Source of the DNA: Pectobacterium brasiliense
GTDB taxonomy: Bacteria > Pseudomonadota > Gammaproteobacteria > Enterobacterales > Enterobacteriaceae
Direction of reading: 5' to 3'
DNA: 64,000 nucleotides
Assembly (NCBI RefSeq): GCF_013449685.1
Contig: NZ_JACDSF010000063.1
Coordinates: 1 to 64,000 of the forward strand
Part shown: positions 1-7,837 of the stretch, one piece after another
Position numbering within the stretch: the first letter of the stretch is position 1
Layout of the letters: each line of letters begins with the position of its first letter
Translations under genes and position numbers: made by a program
Notes under the pieces: generated by a model
Databases searched by the model: none
What the model was told of the DNA's origin: nothing
The model's input: only the letters and a program-made list of their open reading frames with translations

Positions 1-29
1 TTTACGATCTATCCATTATCGCCGCTCGA
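1..29. repeat. Tail of a dispersed intergenic repeat
   Basis: The first 29 bases match positions 45489-45517 at 26 of 29 positions. The copy near 45.4 kb is preceded by GGGA-loop hairpins, so this is probably the end of another copy whose body lies before the window edge. Only this tail is visible. Confidence 0.5.
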
Positions 30-112
30 ATGCCTTTATCTGTAAGATCAAGTGTAATCGCTGTGGATGAAAACGTCGTGCAGAGTAATCCGCAATCCTG
101 CGTGCACAGGTT

Positions 113-142
113 TTGGGTTGCCCTGTGGGAATGCGTTATACT
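113..142 (+). promoter_or_regulatory. Probable sigma70 promoter of trmL
   Basis: A TTGGGT -35-like hexamer (113-118) and a TATACT -10 hexamer (137-142) are separated by 18 bp, about 35 bp before the trmL start. The -10 is good and the -35 moderate. Confidence 0.45.
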
Positions 143-177
143 GCGGCGGAATTTTTCTTCGTGGTTGACGCTATCTT

Positions 178-642
178 ATGTTCCATATCGCGCTCTATGA
201 GCCTCAAATTGCACCGAACACCGGCAATATTATCCGACTGGCGGCCAACAACGGCTGTACGCTTCATTTGATTGAACCGCTGGGGTTTGATTTTGAAGAG
301 AAAAAGCTGCGCCGCGCGGGGTTGGATTATCACGATCTGGCGAACGTCAGCCGTCATAAAAATTATCAGGACTTTCTGGCGGCGGTTCCCGGTAAACGCA
401 TCTTCGCGTGTACCACCAAAGGCAGCCGCCCCTACGATCAGCCGACCTACCAGCCAGATGATGTGCTGCTGTTTGGATCGGAAACATCCGGCCTGCCAGA
501 CGAGATTCGTAACGGCTTTGAGTCAGATTTCCGTATCCGCATCCCCATGCAGTCTAATAACCGCAGCCTGAATCTGTCGAATGCCGTGGCGATCATCAGC
601 TATGAAGCCTGGCGGCAAAATGGTTTCGGCGGTTGCCTGTAG
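178..642 (+). CDS. trmL: tRNA (cytidine/uridine-34 2'-O)-methyltransferase TrmL
   Basis: This is a SpoU/TrmH-family (SPOUT fold, deep trefoil knot) methyltransferase that in E. coli methylates the wobble ribose of two leucine tRNAs using S-adenosylmethionine. At 154 residues it matches the minimal single-domain TrmL length. Seen directly: the N-terminal [19 protein letters not shown] motif, the central [11 protein letters not shown] loop, and the C-terminal [18 protein letters not shown] knot motif, which together define the family. The ATG start matches the conserved [10 protein letters not shown]-terminus. It is monocistronic and converges on the DUF3142 gene, with only 10 bases between the two stop codons. 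In E. coli trmL lies elsewhere on the chromosome, so its position next to the cpx region differs from that organism. Confidence 0.95.
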   Translation: MFHIALYEPQIAPNTGNIIRLAANNGCTLHLIEPLGFDFEEKKLRRAGLDYHDLANVSRHKNYQDFLAAVPGKRIFACTTKGSRPYDQPTYQPDDVLLFGSETSGLPDEIRNGFESDFRIRIPMQSNNRSLNLSNAVAIISYEAWRQNGFGGCL

Positions 643-658
643 CTATGGCTTGCTACAG
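637..658. terminator. Hairpin spanning two convergent stop codons
   Basis: CTGTAGC (637-643) and GCTACAG (652-658) form a perfect 7-bp inverted repeat covering the stop codons of trmL and the DUF3142 gene. There is no clear T-tract on either strand, so it may be a weak bidirectional terminator or a 3'-end stabiliser. Confidence 0.35.
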
Positions 659-1453
659 TCTGTTGTTGGCAGATTTTTTCAGTGGTGGATTCACCAGAAA
701 CACCACTTCCCCACGATAATACGGTGAAGTGGCAAGACGCTGCTGCCACTGCGGTTCCCACTTGCCGTGTTGTACCAGGCCGACCCGGAAAGGCAGGGTT
801 AGTTTCATCAGTGTGGGCAGGTACTCTGCGTAGTTGGTAATGGTGCTGCGCGCCTGATAAGTCTGTACCACTACTTCATCCAACTTGCCCTGTAAGCGAT
901 TCAACGCCGGCACATCACCGGTTTTAGACCAGTCGAGCAGCCCCGTAATACTGAGCTGACAGTCTTCGGGTAAACGCGCGCGCAACTGCGTCAGAAACGC
1001 GACATAGCCTGCTAACTGATAGCTTTTCGCGTCAAAATCGATCTGAATTCCAACTACTTGATTGCCCTGACGTCGCCACTTTTCCCGTAACTTTAATATC
1101 CGGTTCAGGTGGCGATCGGAAAGTTCCAGCGTGGTCATGCGGAAAGCCAGCCAGATACGGTTAACGCGCAATTGGCTGGGTGGAATCCCCTGACGTAGGA
1201 ACACGACTTTACCCTGACGGCGCGCCACTTCGCCCTGATGCAGGTATAGCGTCTGCGCCTGATGCAGAATCGGCTGGGGCCGCACCGCCGCCCATAGCCA
1301 GAAGTCCTGATAGCGTGTTGCGTCGACGATGGTGGAGGCCGTGTTGATGGCTGAAGGTGCAACGTTAACGGAAGCGGCCTGCGTACAGAGCGCGAGCAGG
1401 CCAGCCAACATGATTAACGGCGTTACCAGTAATAATCGAGCTTGTCTGCCCAC
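653..1453 (-). CDS. DUF3142 domain protein, exported, unknown function
   Basis: A 266-residue protein with an N-terminal hydrophobic segment (about residues 6-25) that reads as a signal peptide or membrane anchor. The rest matches my recollection of the DUF3142 family: QDFWLWAAVR near the start, a central GIQIDFDAKS motif, LSITGLLDW, DEVVVQTYQ, and a terminal GEVVFLVNPP. The alternation of these motifs with hydrophobic strands suggests a TIM-barrel-like, glycosidase-related fold, which is inference. Its start lies 31 bases inside the upstream 724-residue gene on the same strand, so the two are probably translated as a coupled pair and work together in the envelope. No catalytic activity is known to me. 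Confidence 0.7.
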   Translation of the reverse strand: MGRQARLLLVTPLIMLAGLLALCTQAASVNVAPSAINTASTIVDATRYQDFWLWAAVRPQPILHQAQTLYLHQGEVARRQGKVVFLRQGIPPSQLRVNRIWLAFRMTTLELSDRHLNRILKLREKWRRQGNQVVGIQIDFDAKSYQLAGYVAFLTQLRARLPEDCQLSITGLLDWSKTGDVPALNRLQGKLDEVVVQTYQARSTITNYAEYLPTLMKLTLPFRVGLVQHGKWEPQWQQRLATSPYYRGEVVFLVNPPLKKSANNRL

Positions 1454-3597
1454 ACGCTGCCTTTGTACTTGGTTTTCAGTTGGGTAAACCAGGCTTTGCG
1501 GGTTGCCTTGCTGATGTCCTGTGGGCCGCAGTCGTTATAGCCACTCGGTGCATAGCAGTAGACCGCGCGATACAGGGCATAGGTTTTGTCTTCCGGTGGC
1601 GCTTTCGGATCGGCAATCACCCGCATATACCCATCCAGACGATTATATTCGGCGCCGACGAACTGCGTTGGCGCGTTGGTGAGTCCGCTCAACATGCTGC
1701 CTTCACCCCAATCGAAGCCCACGCTGTTATTGGTGCGCAGGAAAAATTCACCGAGGCAGTTAATCGAACGGGCATCATTAGGGCGTTGGTTCAGCGTCGT
1801 GACCACGTCATTCAGCGCCGGGCATTGATAGTCTTCTTCGGTATCGCTGCCATCCCAGTCAAATTCCGTCAAATCTTCCTGATTCCAGCTTTGATTTTCG
1901 CTGCTGACCAGCGGTGCGATATCTTTTCTCAACTGAACATCTTTGAGATAGCTGGCGTAATCACCGTGGGTCAGCGACTTGGTTAACAGCGTATGCAGCG
2001 CGATAGCCCGTTCTTCATGGGTTTGCTGTGGACCCGTTTGCTGGCGCAGCAGGTCGGCGTTGGCGCTAACTTTCAGCACGGCGGAACGGAAACGCAGGTT
2101 TTTCACCGGGCTGTCGGCGGCAAAGATCCGCTCTGGATGACCGGCTTTGACCAGCGTTTCCGCCAGCGCCAGTTGCAGGAACTGATTTTGCGTGTACCCC
2201 ATATTGCGTGTTAACAGCTGACGCCAGTGCGCTTCTGCCTCATCCCAGCGCTCTAGGCGCACCAACGCCCGACCGCGTAAGACTTGCTGGCTGAAATGCA
2301 CGGTATCGGTCAGATCGTTCTCCTGTGTCGCGGGAACGCTGTTAACCACGGCGGCGTAATCTTTTTGGCCATAAAACAGCTGCGCGGCCTGAAGGTAGCT
2401 AAACGCCTCCTGCATGTTGTCTTTCTCGAACAGCGGCTTCTGCGCGGCCAGTTCGTCAACGGATAAGGCAGGTAATGCCAGCCAGCCTTCATCTGAACGC
2501 AAGCGCTTGAGATCTTGCACCATCGTCAACGGTGGGCTGCCCGGTGCGCTGGTGAACTGCCGATTTTCCAGCAGTTTGTTGTCGATCTCGTCGCTCAATT
2601 CAAGGAGTGCTTCGACGTCAGTGGTGTTGTTCAACCCGTGTTGGTACGTTGTCGCTAAGGCATTCACATCGTCCATAATCCAGTAAGCGCGGCGGTACAG
2701 CCCGTTAGCGGACTCGATGTAGTGCCCGTCTGGATACTGTTTCAGGTAGTCGCCAATCTGCTGAACGGCCAGCTGTGCAGCCGCTTTATCGGCTTTACTG
2801 GCATCAAACATATTGTATTCATCCAGCGCGTTTTCCATCGCTTTATTGATCGCTACGCGAATCAACATATAGCGCGAGGTTTCCGCGACCCACGGCTGTG
2901 GTGAAGACGTTAACGCCTGAAAGCCGCTTTCCGCCTCATCAAAGTGACCTTGATAGAACGCCAGCGCCGCGAACAGATATTGCATGAGAGCGCCAGCATG
3001 TCCTTCGTCCGGCAGGCTTGCAAGACCCTCGTTCAGCGCCTCTTTGGTGTACAGCGGGTTGAGGAGATTTACCCGCTGATGTGCCAGCAGTGTGCGTTGT
3101 TCATGGGTGAGCTGTGTGTCTGCTAACAGGACGTCAAAAAACGCTTCCAGCGTGGAAAGCTCATTGGAGATATGGCGTCCTTCGTTATCGTCAGGCGAAA
3201 ACGTGGAGATCGTACCCTGAACGGCTAAAGGGAGGTTAAGCTGTTTCGCTTTATTCAGCGTTGAAAGGTAGGGCGCATCTGCCGTGACATCCTCTTCTGA
3301 GTCAGAAGTCGGAGTCCCTTCTGTGGCGGCAATCCCCATGACCCGGTAGGCGGTAAAAGGGTCGATACGTGAACGTGTTTGATCGGGTAAAGGATGGGGT
3401 AACGGAAGCGACATGCTGTGGAGACGGCTTTGCAGCAACATCAGGTTAGCACGTGTGTCGTTGCCTGGCTGCAAATAGGGCAGGGCAGACATGCCACATT
3501 CCGAGTCGGAAAAGCCGCACACTCCATCGCTGGAACTGAATACCTGACTGCTCATTAACGCGGTCAGTACGCCAGCCAGCAGCGTTACTCCTTTCAT
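1423..3597 (-). CDS. Exported 724-residue repeat-rich protein, unknown function
   Basis: I do not recognise a named family. Residues 1-22 form a signal peptide (hydrophobic core ending near QVFSSS), and four cysteines soon follow in the early mature region or lie near the C-terminus. Much of the rest is helical with segments resembling tetratricopeptide repeats (for example ALMQYLFAALAFYQGHFDEA, AFSYLQAAQLFYGQKDYA, ALVRLERWDEAEAHWRQLL), so a periplasmic scaffold or binding protein is likely. The ATG at 3597 has an AAGGA ribosome site about 9 bases upstream. The gene overlaps the downstream DUF3142 gene by 31 bases and precedes it in a probable two-gene operon. It lies beside cpxRA, but no CpxR box was found in its promoter region (3598-3716). 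Confidence 0.6.
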   Translation of the reverse strand: MKGVTLLAGVLTALMSSQVFSSSDGVCGFSDSECGMSALPYLQPGNDTRANLMLLQSRLHSMSLPLPHPLPDQTRSRIDPFTAYRVMGIAATEGTPTSDSEEDVTADAPYLSTLNKAKQLNLPLAVQGTISTFSPDDNEGRHISNELSTLEAFFDVLLADTQLTHEQRTLLAHQRVNLLNPLYTKEALNEGLASLPDEGHAGALMQYLFAALAFYQGHFDEAESGFQALTSSPQPWVAETSRYMLIRVAINKAMENALDEYNMFDASKADKAAAQLAVQQIGDYLKQYPDGHYIESANGLYRRAYWIMDDVNALATTYQHGLNNTTDVEALLELSDEIDNKLLENRQFTSAPGSPPLTMVQDLKRLRSDEGWLALPALSVDELAAQKPLFEKDNMQEAFSYLQAAQLFYGQKDYAAVVNSVPATQENDLTDTVHFSQQVLRGRALVRLERWDEAEAHWRQLLTRNMGYTQNQFLQLALAETLVKAGHPERIFAADSPVKNLRFRSAVLKVSANADLLRQQTGPQQTHEERAIALHTLLTKSLTHGDYASYLKDVQLRKDIAPLVSSENQSWNQEDLTEFDWDGSDTEEDYQCPALNDVVTTLNQRPNDARSINCLGEFFLRTNNSVGFDWGEGSMLSGLTNAPTQFVGAEYNRLDGYMRVIADPKAPPEDKTYALYRAVYCYAPSGYNDCGPQDISKATRKAWFTQLKTKYKGSVWADKLDYYW

Positions 3598-3716
3598 GGT
3601 TGGTATCCTTCATTCAACACGGGTCTTGCCTGTTTTCGGCATGAGTAGCGATCACTCTACGCAATCGCCTAAAAAACTCAATGCAGTATAACCGTGAGAA
3701 GATAAACAGAAAGTGA

Positions 3717-3739
3717 CAGGTGCCCATGTCGGGCACCTG
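3717..3739 (-). terminator. Probable terminator of cpxRA
   Basis: A perfect 9-bp inverted repeat, CAGGTGCCC (3717-3725) with GGGCACCTG (3731-3739) and a 5-base loop, lies about 50 bases downstream of the cpxA stop on the minus strand. A pyrimidine-rich stretch follows on that strand, but the T-run is weak. Confidence 0.5.
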
Positions 3740-3790
3740 AGAGCATGTGATAGAATGAAACGTCGGTGATGGGGAAAGTGTCTTCTTGAT

Positions 3791-5161
3791 TTACCGTTGA
3801 TGCAACGGCAGCCAGATGATCAGACGCAATCCGCCCAATGGACTGTCTTCCGCTTTTACCCAGCCTTTGTGCTGCGTAATAGCCGTTTCCACGATGGCAA
3901 GTCCTAAACCGCTGCCGCCGGATTCGCGGTCACGCGCTTCATCCGTACGGTAGAAGGGGCGGAAAATCTGTTCGCGATCTTCCTGGCTCACTCCGGGACC
4001 ATCGTCATCCACTTTAATGGTGATGCCCTGATTGTCCACCGAGAAGGCCACTTCGATGTGGTTGTGAGAATAACGCAGCGCGTTGCGCACGATATTTTCT
4101 AGCGCACTGTCGAGTGAGGCAGGGTTGCCAAAGAGCGTCCATGGCCCCGGAGGATAGGGCACTTCCAGCGTTTTCCCCATTTGCTCGGCTTCAAAGGCGG
4201 CATCATCCAGCACATTGCCCCACAGTTCATCGGCACGCAGGAACTCACGGGTCAGTTCATTCTTGTGTTGATTACGTGAGAGCACCAGTAGATCGTTAAT
4301 CATGCTGTCGAGCCGCTGCGTTTCCATTTCAATGCGGTTCAGCTCATTGCCTTCACCCTGACGCCTACGTAGCAGCGCCGTTGCCAACTGCAAGCGTGTC
4401 AGCGGCGTACGCAGTTCATGGGAGATATCCGACAGCAGGCGTTGCTGTGCGGTAACCATTCGTTCCAGCGCGCTGACCATCTGGTTAAAACTGACGCCCG
4501 TAGCCAGAAATTCCTGTGGGCCAGACTCTAATTCAGGATGTTGGCGTAAGTTGCCTTTGGCGACTTCGTCAGCCGCATGTTTAAGCTTACGCGCGGGTTT
4601 CGCCAGACTCCAGGCGAGCCAAAGCAACAGCGGTGAACTGATCAGCATGGTGAAGATTAGCAGCAGCAAAGGACGGTCAAATAGCAAACTAATGAAATCG
4701 GACTGCGGACTGTTTGCAGGGCGAATCAGATAAAGCTGGTAGTTGTCATCACCATCGCGGATCGCAAAAGGACCAAGAAGCTCAATGCGGCCGTAATTTT
4801 TCTTTTGCGGGTGATCGGCGTTATCCGACAGCCCGATAAAATTACGCACAATCGGGGTTTCATGCTTCTCTACGCCGAAGATCCGGCCTTCACTGGTGAC
4901 CAGAAAAAGGCGCTGTCCCGGCGGAGCCCACTTCTCCAGCACCCAGAACAGCCGTAGCCACCAGCGCAGATCGTTGGCTGGCGTGTTGGCGAGGTCTGCT
5001 TCAATGTGCTGTTCCAGCATGATGCCCTGCCGCTGTTCGTTTTCCAGCAAGGCGGTAAGCTGGCGCGAGTCCAGCTTGGGCACCATCAGAACCAGCATGA
5101 GTACCAGCGCCAGCGTTAACCAAAAAATGGCAAAAATACGGGCGGTCAAACTATTGATCAT
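3791..5161 (-). CDS. cpxA: Envelope-stress sensor histidine kinase CpxA
   Basis: Inner-membrane sensor kinase/phosphatase of the Cpx two-component system, which senses misfolded envelope proteins and phosphorylates CpxR. The 456-residue product has a membrane segment near residues 7-29, a periplasmic sensor domain, a second membrane segment (about 163-185), a HAMP linker, and a kinase core. The H-box SDISHELRTPLTRL carries the phospho-acceptor His at residue 248, the N-box reads NIVRNALRYS, and the G-boxes include DDGPGV and GSGLGLAIV. Length and architecture match E. coli CpxA. Its ATG overlaps the cpxR stop by 4 bases (ATGA), showing translational coupling. Confidence 0.97.
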   Translation of the reverse strand: MINSLTARIFAIFWLTLALVLMLVLMVPKLDSRQLTALLENEQRQGIMLEQHIEADLANTPANDLRWWLRLFWVLEKWAPPGQRLFLVTSEGRIFGVEKHETPIVRNFIGLSDNADHPQKKNYGRIELLGPFAIRDGDDNYQLYLIRPANSPQSDFISLLFDRPLLLLIFTMLISSPLLLWLAWSLAKPARKLKHAADEVAKGNLRQHPELESGPQEFLATGVSFNQMVSALERMVTAQQRLLSDISHELRTPLTRLQLATALLRRRQGEGNELNRIEMETQRLDSMINDLLVLSRNQHKNELTREFLRADELWGNVLDDAAFEAEQMGKTLEVPYPPGPWTLFGNPASLDSALENIVRNALRYSHNHIEVAFSVDNQGITIKVDDDGPGVSQEDREQIFRPFYRTDEARDRESGGSGLGLAIVETAITQHKGWVKAEDSPLGGLRLIIWLPLHQR

Positions 5162-5856
5162 GCAGCTGATACCATCAAATAGCCTCGTCCACGCAGCGTT
5201 TTAAACCAAGGCAGACCATCCTTGCGTTCTGGCAATTTACGTCGCAGGTTCGAGATATGCATATCGATCGCGCGGTCAAACGGCGTCAGCCGTTTCCCCA
5301 GCACTTCCTGACTTAAATGTTCGCGTGAAACCACCTGTCCCAGCCGCTGTGCCAGTAGATAGAGCAGCGTAAATTCGGTACCTGTCAGATCCAGCACGAT
5401 ATCGTCAAAGCTGGCTTCCTGCCGTCCGGGATTCAGACGCAAGCCGTCGACTTCCAGCGTCGGGGCGCTGTTATCACCCGCCTGCTGTTGATCGGTCCAG
5501 TTGGAACGGCGGAGAATTGCGCGAATTCGCGCCACCAGTTCTCGATCGTTAAAGGGCTTCGGCAGATAATCATCCGCACCCAGTTCCAAGCCAAGAACAC
5601 GGTCTAATTCACTGCCGCGGGCGGTCAGCATAATGACCGGTGTTTGATGCTGCTGTCGTAGTTCTTTTAATGTATCGATACCGTTTTTCTTCGGCATCAT
5701 CACATCGAGTAATAACAGGTCAATGGTGTTATCTAATACCTGTAACGCCTGCTCACCGTCGTAGGCGACAACGACGTTAAAACCTTCCATTTCGAGCAAT
5801 TCTTTAAGTAAAGCGGTCAGCTCTCTATCGTCATCAACCAGCAGAATTTTATTCAT
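5158..5856 (-). CDS. cpxR: Response regulator CpxR
   Basis: OmpR/PhoB-family transcription factor activated by CpxA phosphorylation. The receiver domain (residues 1-115) has the acidic pocket VDDD at 7-10 and the phospho-acceptor Asp51 in LLLLDVMMPKKNG. The C-terminal winged-helix domain ends in the typical KTLRGRGYLMV. The start at 5856 (MNKILLVDDD) is chosen because it gives the 232-residue length of E. coli CpxR. An in-frame upstream ATG at 5889 would add 11 poorly conserved residues. It is transcribed divergently from cpxP across a region holding a perfect CpxR box, so autoregulation together with cpxP activation is expected. Confidence 0.97.
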   Translation of the reverse strand: MNKILLVDDDRELTALLKELLEMEGFNVVVAYDGEQALQVLDNTIDLLLLDVMMPKKNGIDTLKELRQQHQTPVIMLTARGSELDRVLGLELGADDYLPKPFNDRELVARIRAILRRSNWTDQQQAGDNSAPTLEVDGLRLNPGRQEASFDDIVLDLTGTEFTLLYLLAQRLGQVVSREHLSQEVLGKRLTPFDRAIDMHISNLRRKLPERKDGLPWFKTLRGRGYLMVSAA

Positions 5857-5910
5857 GTTTTCTCTACCTCCAAGGGCAAAATACGACATAGATTAGCGCT
5901 ATTCCATGAC

Positions 5911-5925
5911 TTTACGTAGTTTTAC
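5911..5925. promoter_or_regulatory. CpxR-binding box between cpxR and cpxP
   Basis: TTTAC-N5-TTTAC at 5911-5925 reads GTAAA-N5-GTAAA on the minus strand, an exact match to the established CpxR recognition sequence. It lies in the divergent cpxR/cpxP promoter region, 54 bp before the cpxR start and about 85 bp before the cpxP start, as in E. coli. Confidence 0.85.
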
Positions 5926-6009
5926 ATCCTCTGACGCATGTTTGCAGCAAGATGCGTAGACTCCTGTTCATTGATTCACAAAACGACGTACCGCTCTGGA
6001 GAGTTATTG

Positions 6010-6534
6010 ATGCAACAGTTCGCAACCTTATCTCTTGCTTCACTGCTTATGTTAGGCACTTTTACCGCCGTTGCAGCAGAAAGTGGAGACGCCTCGGTGA
6101 GCGGCTGGCATATCGATGATTCCGTTACAAAAGGCACATCCGTCCAGCAAGGTATGTTCGATGGCGTGAGGCTGACTGAGCAACAGCGTCAGCAAATGCG
6201 TGATTTGATGCACCAGAGCCGTCAGGACAAGCCGACGTTTAATGCCGAAGATGTTAAAGCCATGCATAAGCTGGTGACGGCAGAGACGTTTGATGAGGCG
6301 GCGGTGCGAGCGCAGATAACCCGAATGATGAGTGTGCAGCTTGAGCGTCAGATTCAGATGACCCGAGTGCGCAACCAAATGTATAACCTGCTGACGCCAG
6401 CGCAGAAAGAGATATTAGAGCTGAAGCATAAGCAACGCATGAAAGAGATGCAGCAGCAGATGTCCCTGTTTAACCAGATGGCTGCGCCGGCACCAGGTAC
6501 GACAAGCCATGCCGAGACAGAGAATCCCGAGTAG
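6010..6534 (+). CDS. cpxP: Periplasmic Cpx adaptor/repressor CpxP
   Basis: CpxP is a periplasmic dimer that binds CpxA to dampen signalling and delivers misfolded pilins to DegP. The 174-residue product has a signal peptide (residues 1-23, cleavage near VAA-ES) and two LTxxQ motifs that define the family (LTEQQ at 55-59 and LTPAQ at 128-132). The rest is helical and Met/Gln-rich. The ATG at 6010 is preceded by GGAGAG at optimal spacing. A longer reading from 5938 has no signal-peptide logic. Transcription is expected to depend strongly on CpxR through the box at 5911-5925, and the 3' UTR carries a CpxQ-like small RNA. Confidence 0.93.
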   Translation: MQQFATLSLASLLMLGTFTAVAAESGDASVSGWHIDDSVTKGTSVQQGMFDGVRLTEQQRQQMRDLMHQSRQDKPTFNAEDVKAMHKLVTAETFDEAAVRAQITRMMSVQLERQIQMTRVRNQMYNLLTPAQKEILELKHKQRMKEMQQQMSLFNQMAAPAPGTTSHAETENPE

Positions 6535-6597
6535 TAGTGCGAGTGTAGTAAGTCGCTTGTAGTAAGCGTAGTGCAGTCCGAGTAGTAATGTGTAGTA
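6531..6597 (+). repeat. GTAGTA-rich repeat stretch after cpxP
   Basis: GTAGTA occurs at 6531, 6545, 6559, 6582 and 6592, with GTAGTG at 6568, many with a 14-base period. The stretch starts at the cpxP stop codon and ends just before the putative CpxQ 5' end. It puts TAG codons in several frames. Its role is unknown; it might be an unstructured RNase E or Hfq landing region. Confidence 0.5.
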
Positions 6598-6610
6598 GGT
6601 ACACACCCTG

Positions 6611-6672
6611 TTTTTCCTTGCCATAGACACCATCGCTGTCTTTTTGCCCTCCATGATGGAGGGCTTTTTTTT
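6611..6672 (+). ncRNA. cpxQ: CpxQ-like small RNA from the cpxP 3' UTR
   Basis: CpxQ of Salmonella and E. coli is released from the cpxP mRNA 3' end by RNase E and represses envelope-protein mRNAs with Hfq. The segment here begins TTTTTCCTTGCCATAGACAC, which from memory corresponds to the conserved 5' seed region of CpxQ. It continues with CATCGCTGTC and ends in a strong intrinsic terminator. Length (about 60 nt), position after cpxP and terminator structure all agree. The exact 5' end depends on processing and is estimated. Confidence 0.8.
6646..6672 (+). terminator. Intrinsic terminator of cpxP/CpxQ
   Basis: GCCCTCCA (6646-6653) pairs perfectly with TGGAGGGC (6657-6664) across a 3-base loop, followed by eight T residues (6665-6672). 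It ends the cpxP transcript and forms the Hfq-binding tail of CpxQ. Confidence 0.92.
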
Positions 6673-6870
6673 GGGATTTTTAAGACATATAGCGTGCTTT
6701 GACTTCATATAGATGATTTTCCGCTCCAGTGAAATGGCTGGCTGTGATGAGGATAGATATAAACGCTTGATGATTAGATTTTAATTAGATATTAATTGTC
6801 TTAATTAGCTAATTGTCTTATTGTTTATTCATTCGAAGCGGATATGCACTTTAATAAATCAAGGAAATTG

Positions 6871-7131
6871 ATGGTAAAGGCCATCTGGACAAGGAAAGCG
6901 TTGAAGCAACGTTTAACGATAGACCGCAGATATCAGGACACCATAAGCGAGAAAGTTGCTGAACTACGCAGTTTTCCTGCCGTAAACCTGGACATTATGG
7001 CGCTGAAGGGTGAGGCGGGAAAATTCAGGTTACGGGTGGGAGGCTACAGAGTAATTTTCGAGATTGTTAAAGGTGAGCCCCTTATCTGTGAGGTTCAGGT
7101 GGTCAAACGCAGAACCTCAACGACTTACTAA
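6871..7131 (+). CDS. RelE/ParE-family toxin of a type II toxin-antitoxin pair
   Basis: A short basic protein (86 residues from this start) with the RelE/HigB pattern: N-terminal WTRKALKQRL helix, central MALKGEAGKFRLRVGGYRVIFEI strands and a C-terminal basic strand VQVVKRRTSTTY. Family members cut mRNA on the ribosome or poison gyrase (ParE); which applies cannot be told here. The ATG at 6871 is preferred over one at 6844 because AAGGA precedes it at good spacing and the extra residues are not family-like. The toxin comes first and the HTH antitoxin second, as in higBA-type pairs. The pair sits at the edge of the accessory block inserted between cpxP and fieF. Confidence 0.8.
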   Translation: MVKAIWTRKALKQRLTIDRRYQDTISEKVAELRSFPAVNLDIMALKGEAGKFRLRVGGYRVIFEIVKGEPLICEVQVVKRRTSTTY

Positions 7132-7201
7132 TTATCAGGTTGGGTAATCCGCCCGTTTCCTGATGACATACACCGCGACTCACTGACCCTCGGATGAAAT
7201 T

Positions 7202-7570
7202 ATGTCAAAACCACAATTTATCAATGATGTGAACGGCAAGCCTCAGTTTGTTGTTCTACCTATCAGCGAGTATGAAAAGCTGCTGTCTGATAGCGATTCA
7301 GGTTATGAGGATATTCCTTATATTGCCGATGAGTACGACAACGAAACCGTACCTAATGATGTGGTAGAAATTATGTTCCGTGATGATGTTAGCTTGCTTG
7401 CGGCATGGCGTATCCATCGCGGATTATCACAATATGATGTAGCTGAAAAGCTAGGGACAACGCAATCAGCGGTTTCGCAATGGGAAGCGAAAGACTCACG
7501 GCCTCAGAAAAAAACCCGAGAGAAATTGTCTGAGATTTATCACTGCCGCCCAGAACAATTGATCCTTTGA
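7202..7570 (+). CDS. Antitoxin with Phd-like N-terminus and XRE-type HTH
   Basis: A 122-residue protein. Residues 1-30 (GKPQFVVLPISEYEKLL) resemble the start of Phd/YefM antitoxins. An acidic linker (about 31-65) follows, then a Cro/C1-type helix-turn-helix at about 68-115 (LAAWRIHRGLSQYDVAEKLG, TTQSAVSQWEA). It should neutralise the RelE-like protein 70 bases upstream and repress the shared promoter. The domain mix is unusual, because the N-terminal third looks like a different antitoxin class from the DNA-binding part. A strong terminator follows, so the pair is its own transcription unit, separate from the next operon. Confidence 0.78.
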   Translation: MSKPQFINDVNGKPQFVVLPISEYEKLLSDSDSGYEDIPYIADEYDNETVPNDVVEIMFRDDVSLLAAWRIHRGLSQYDVAEKLGTTQSAVSQWEAKDSRPQKKTREKLSEIYHCRPEQLIL

Positions 7571-7583
7571 TTGTATTACTACG

Positions 7584-7605
7584 ACCCGCTTCAGCGGGTT
7601 TTTTT
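7584..7605 (+). terminator. Intrinsic terminator after the toxin-antitoxin pair
   Basis: ACCCGCT (7584-7590) pairs with AGCGGGT (7593-7599) across a 2-base gap, followed by a T-run to 7605. The region after it to 7837 is strongly AT-rich and probably holds the promoter of the next operon, though no confident -35/-10 pair was picked. Confidence 0.88.
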
Positions 7606-7837
7606 ATCTGAAAATAACCACGTAATACCTGATGTTTTTATTAATGTTGTGATATTTTCAACCAATTCTATTTTTACCTAAAATTTTGGATAAGATTAAA
7701 ATAAATTGGATTTATTCACTGTATAAATAACAATAAGCGAAATTAAAATTTGTAAAAAAAGATGAATTTTAAAATTGAGAATAATCAAAAATCATGTTAA
7801 AAAGTTACTGTTTATCTATACATAACCAGGTGCTGAC

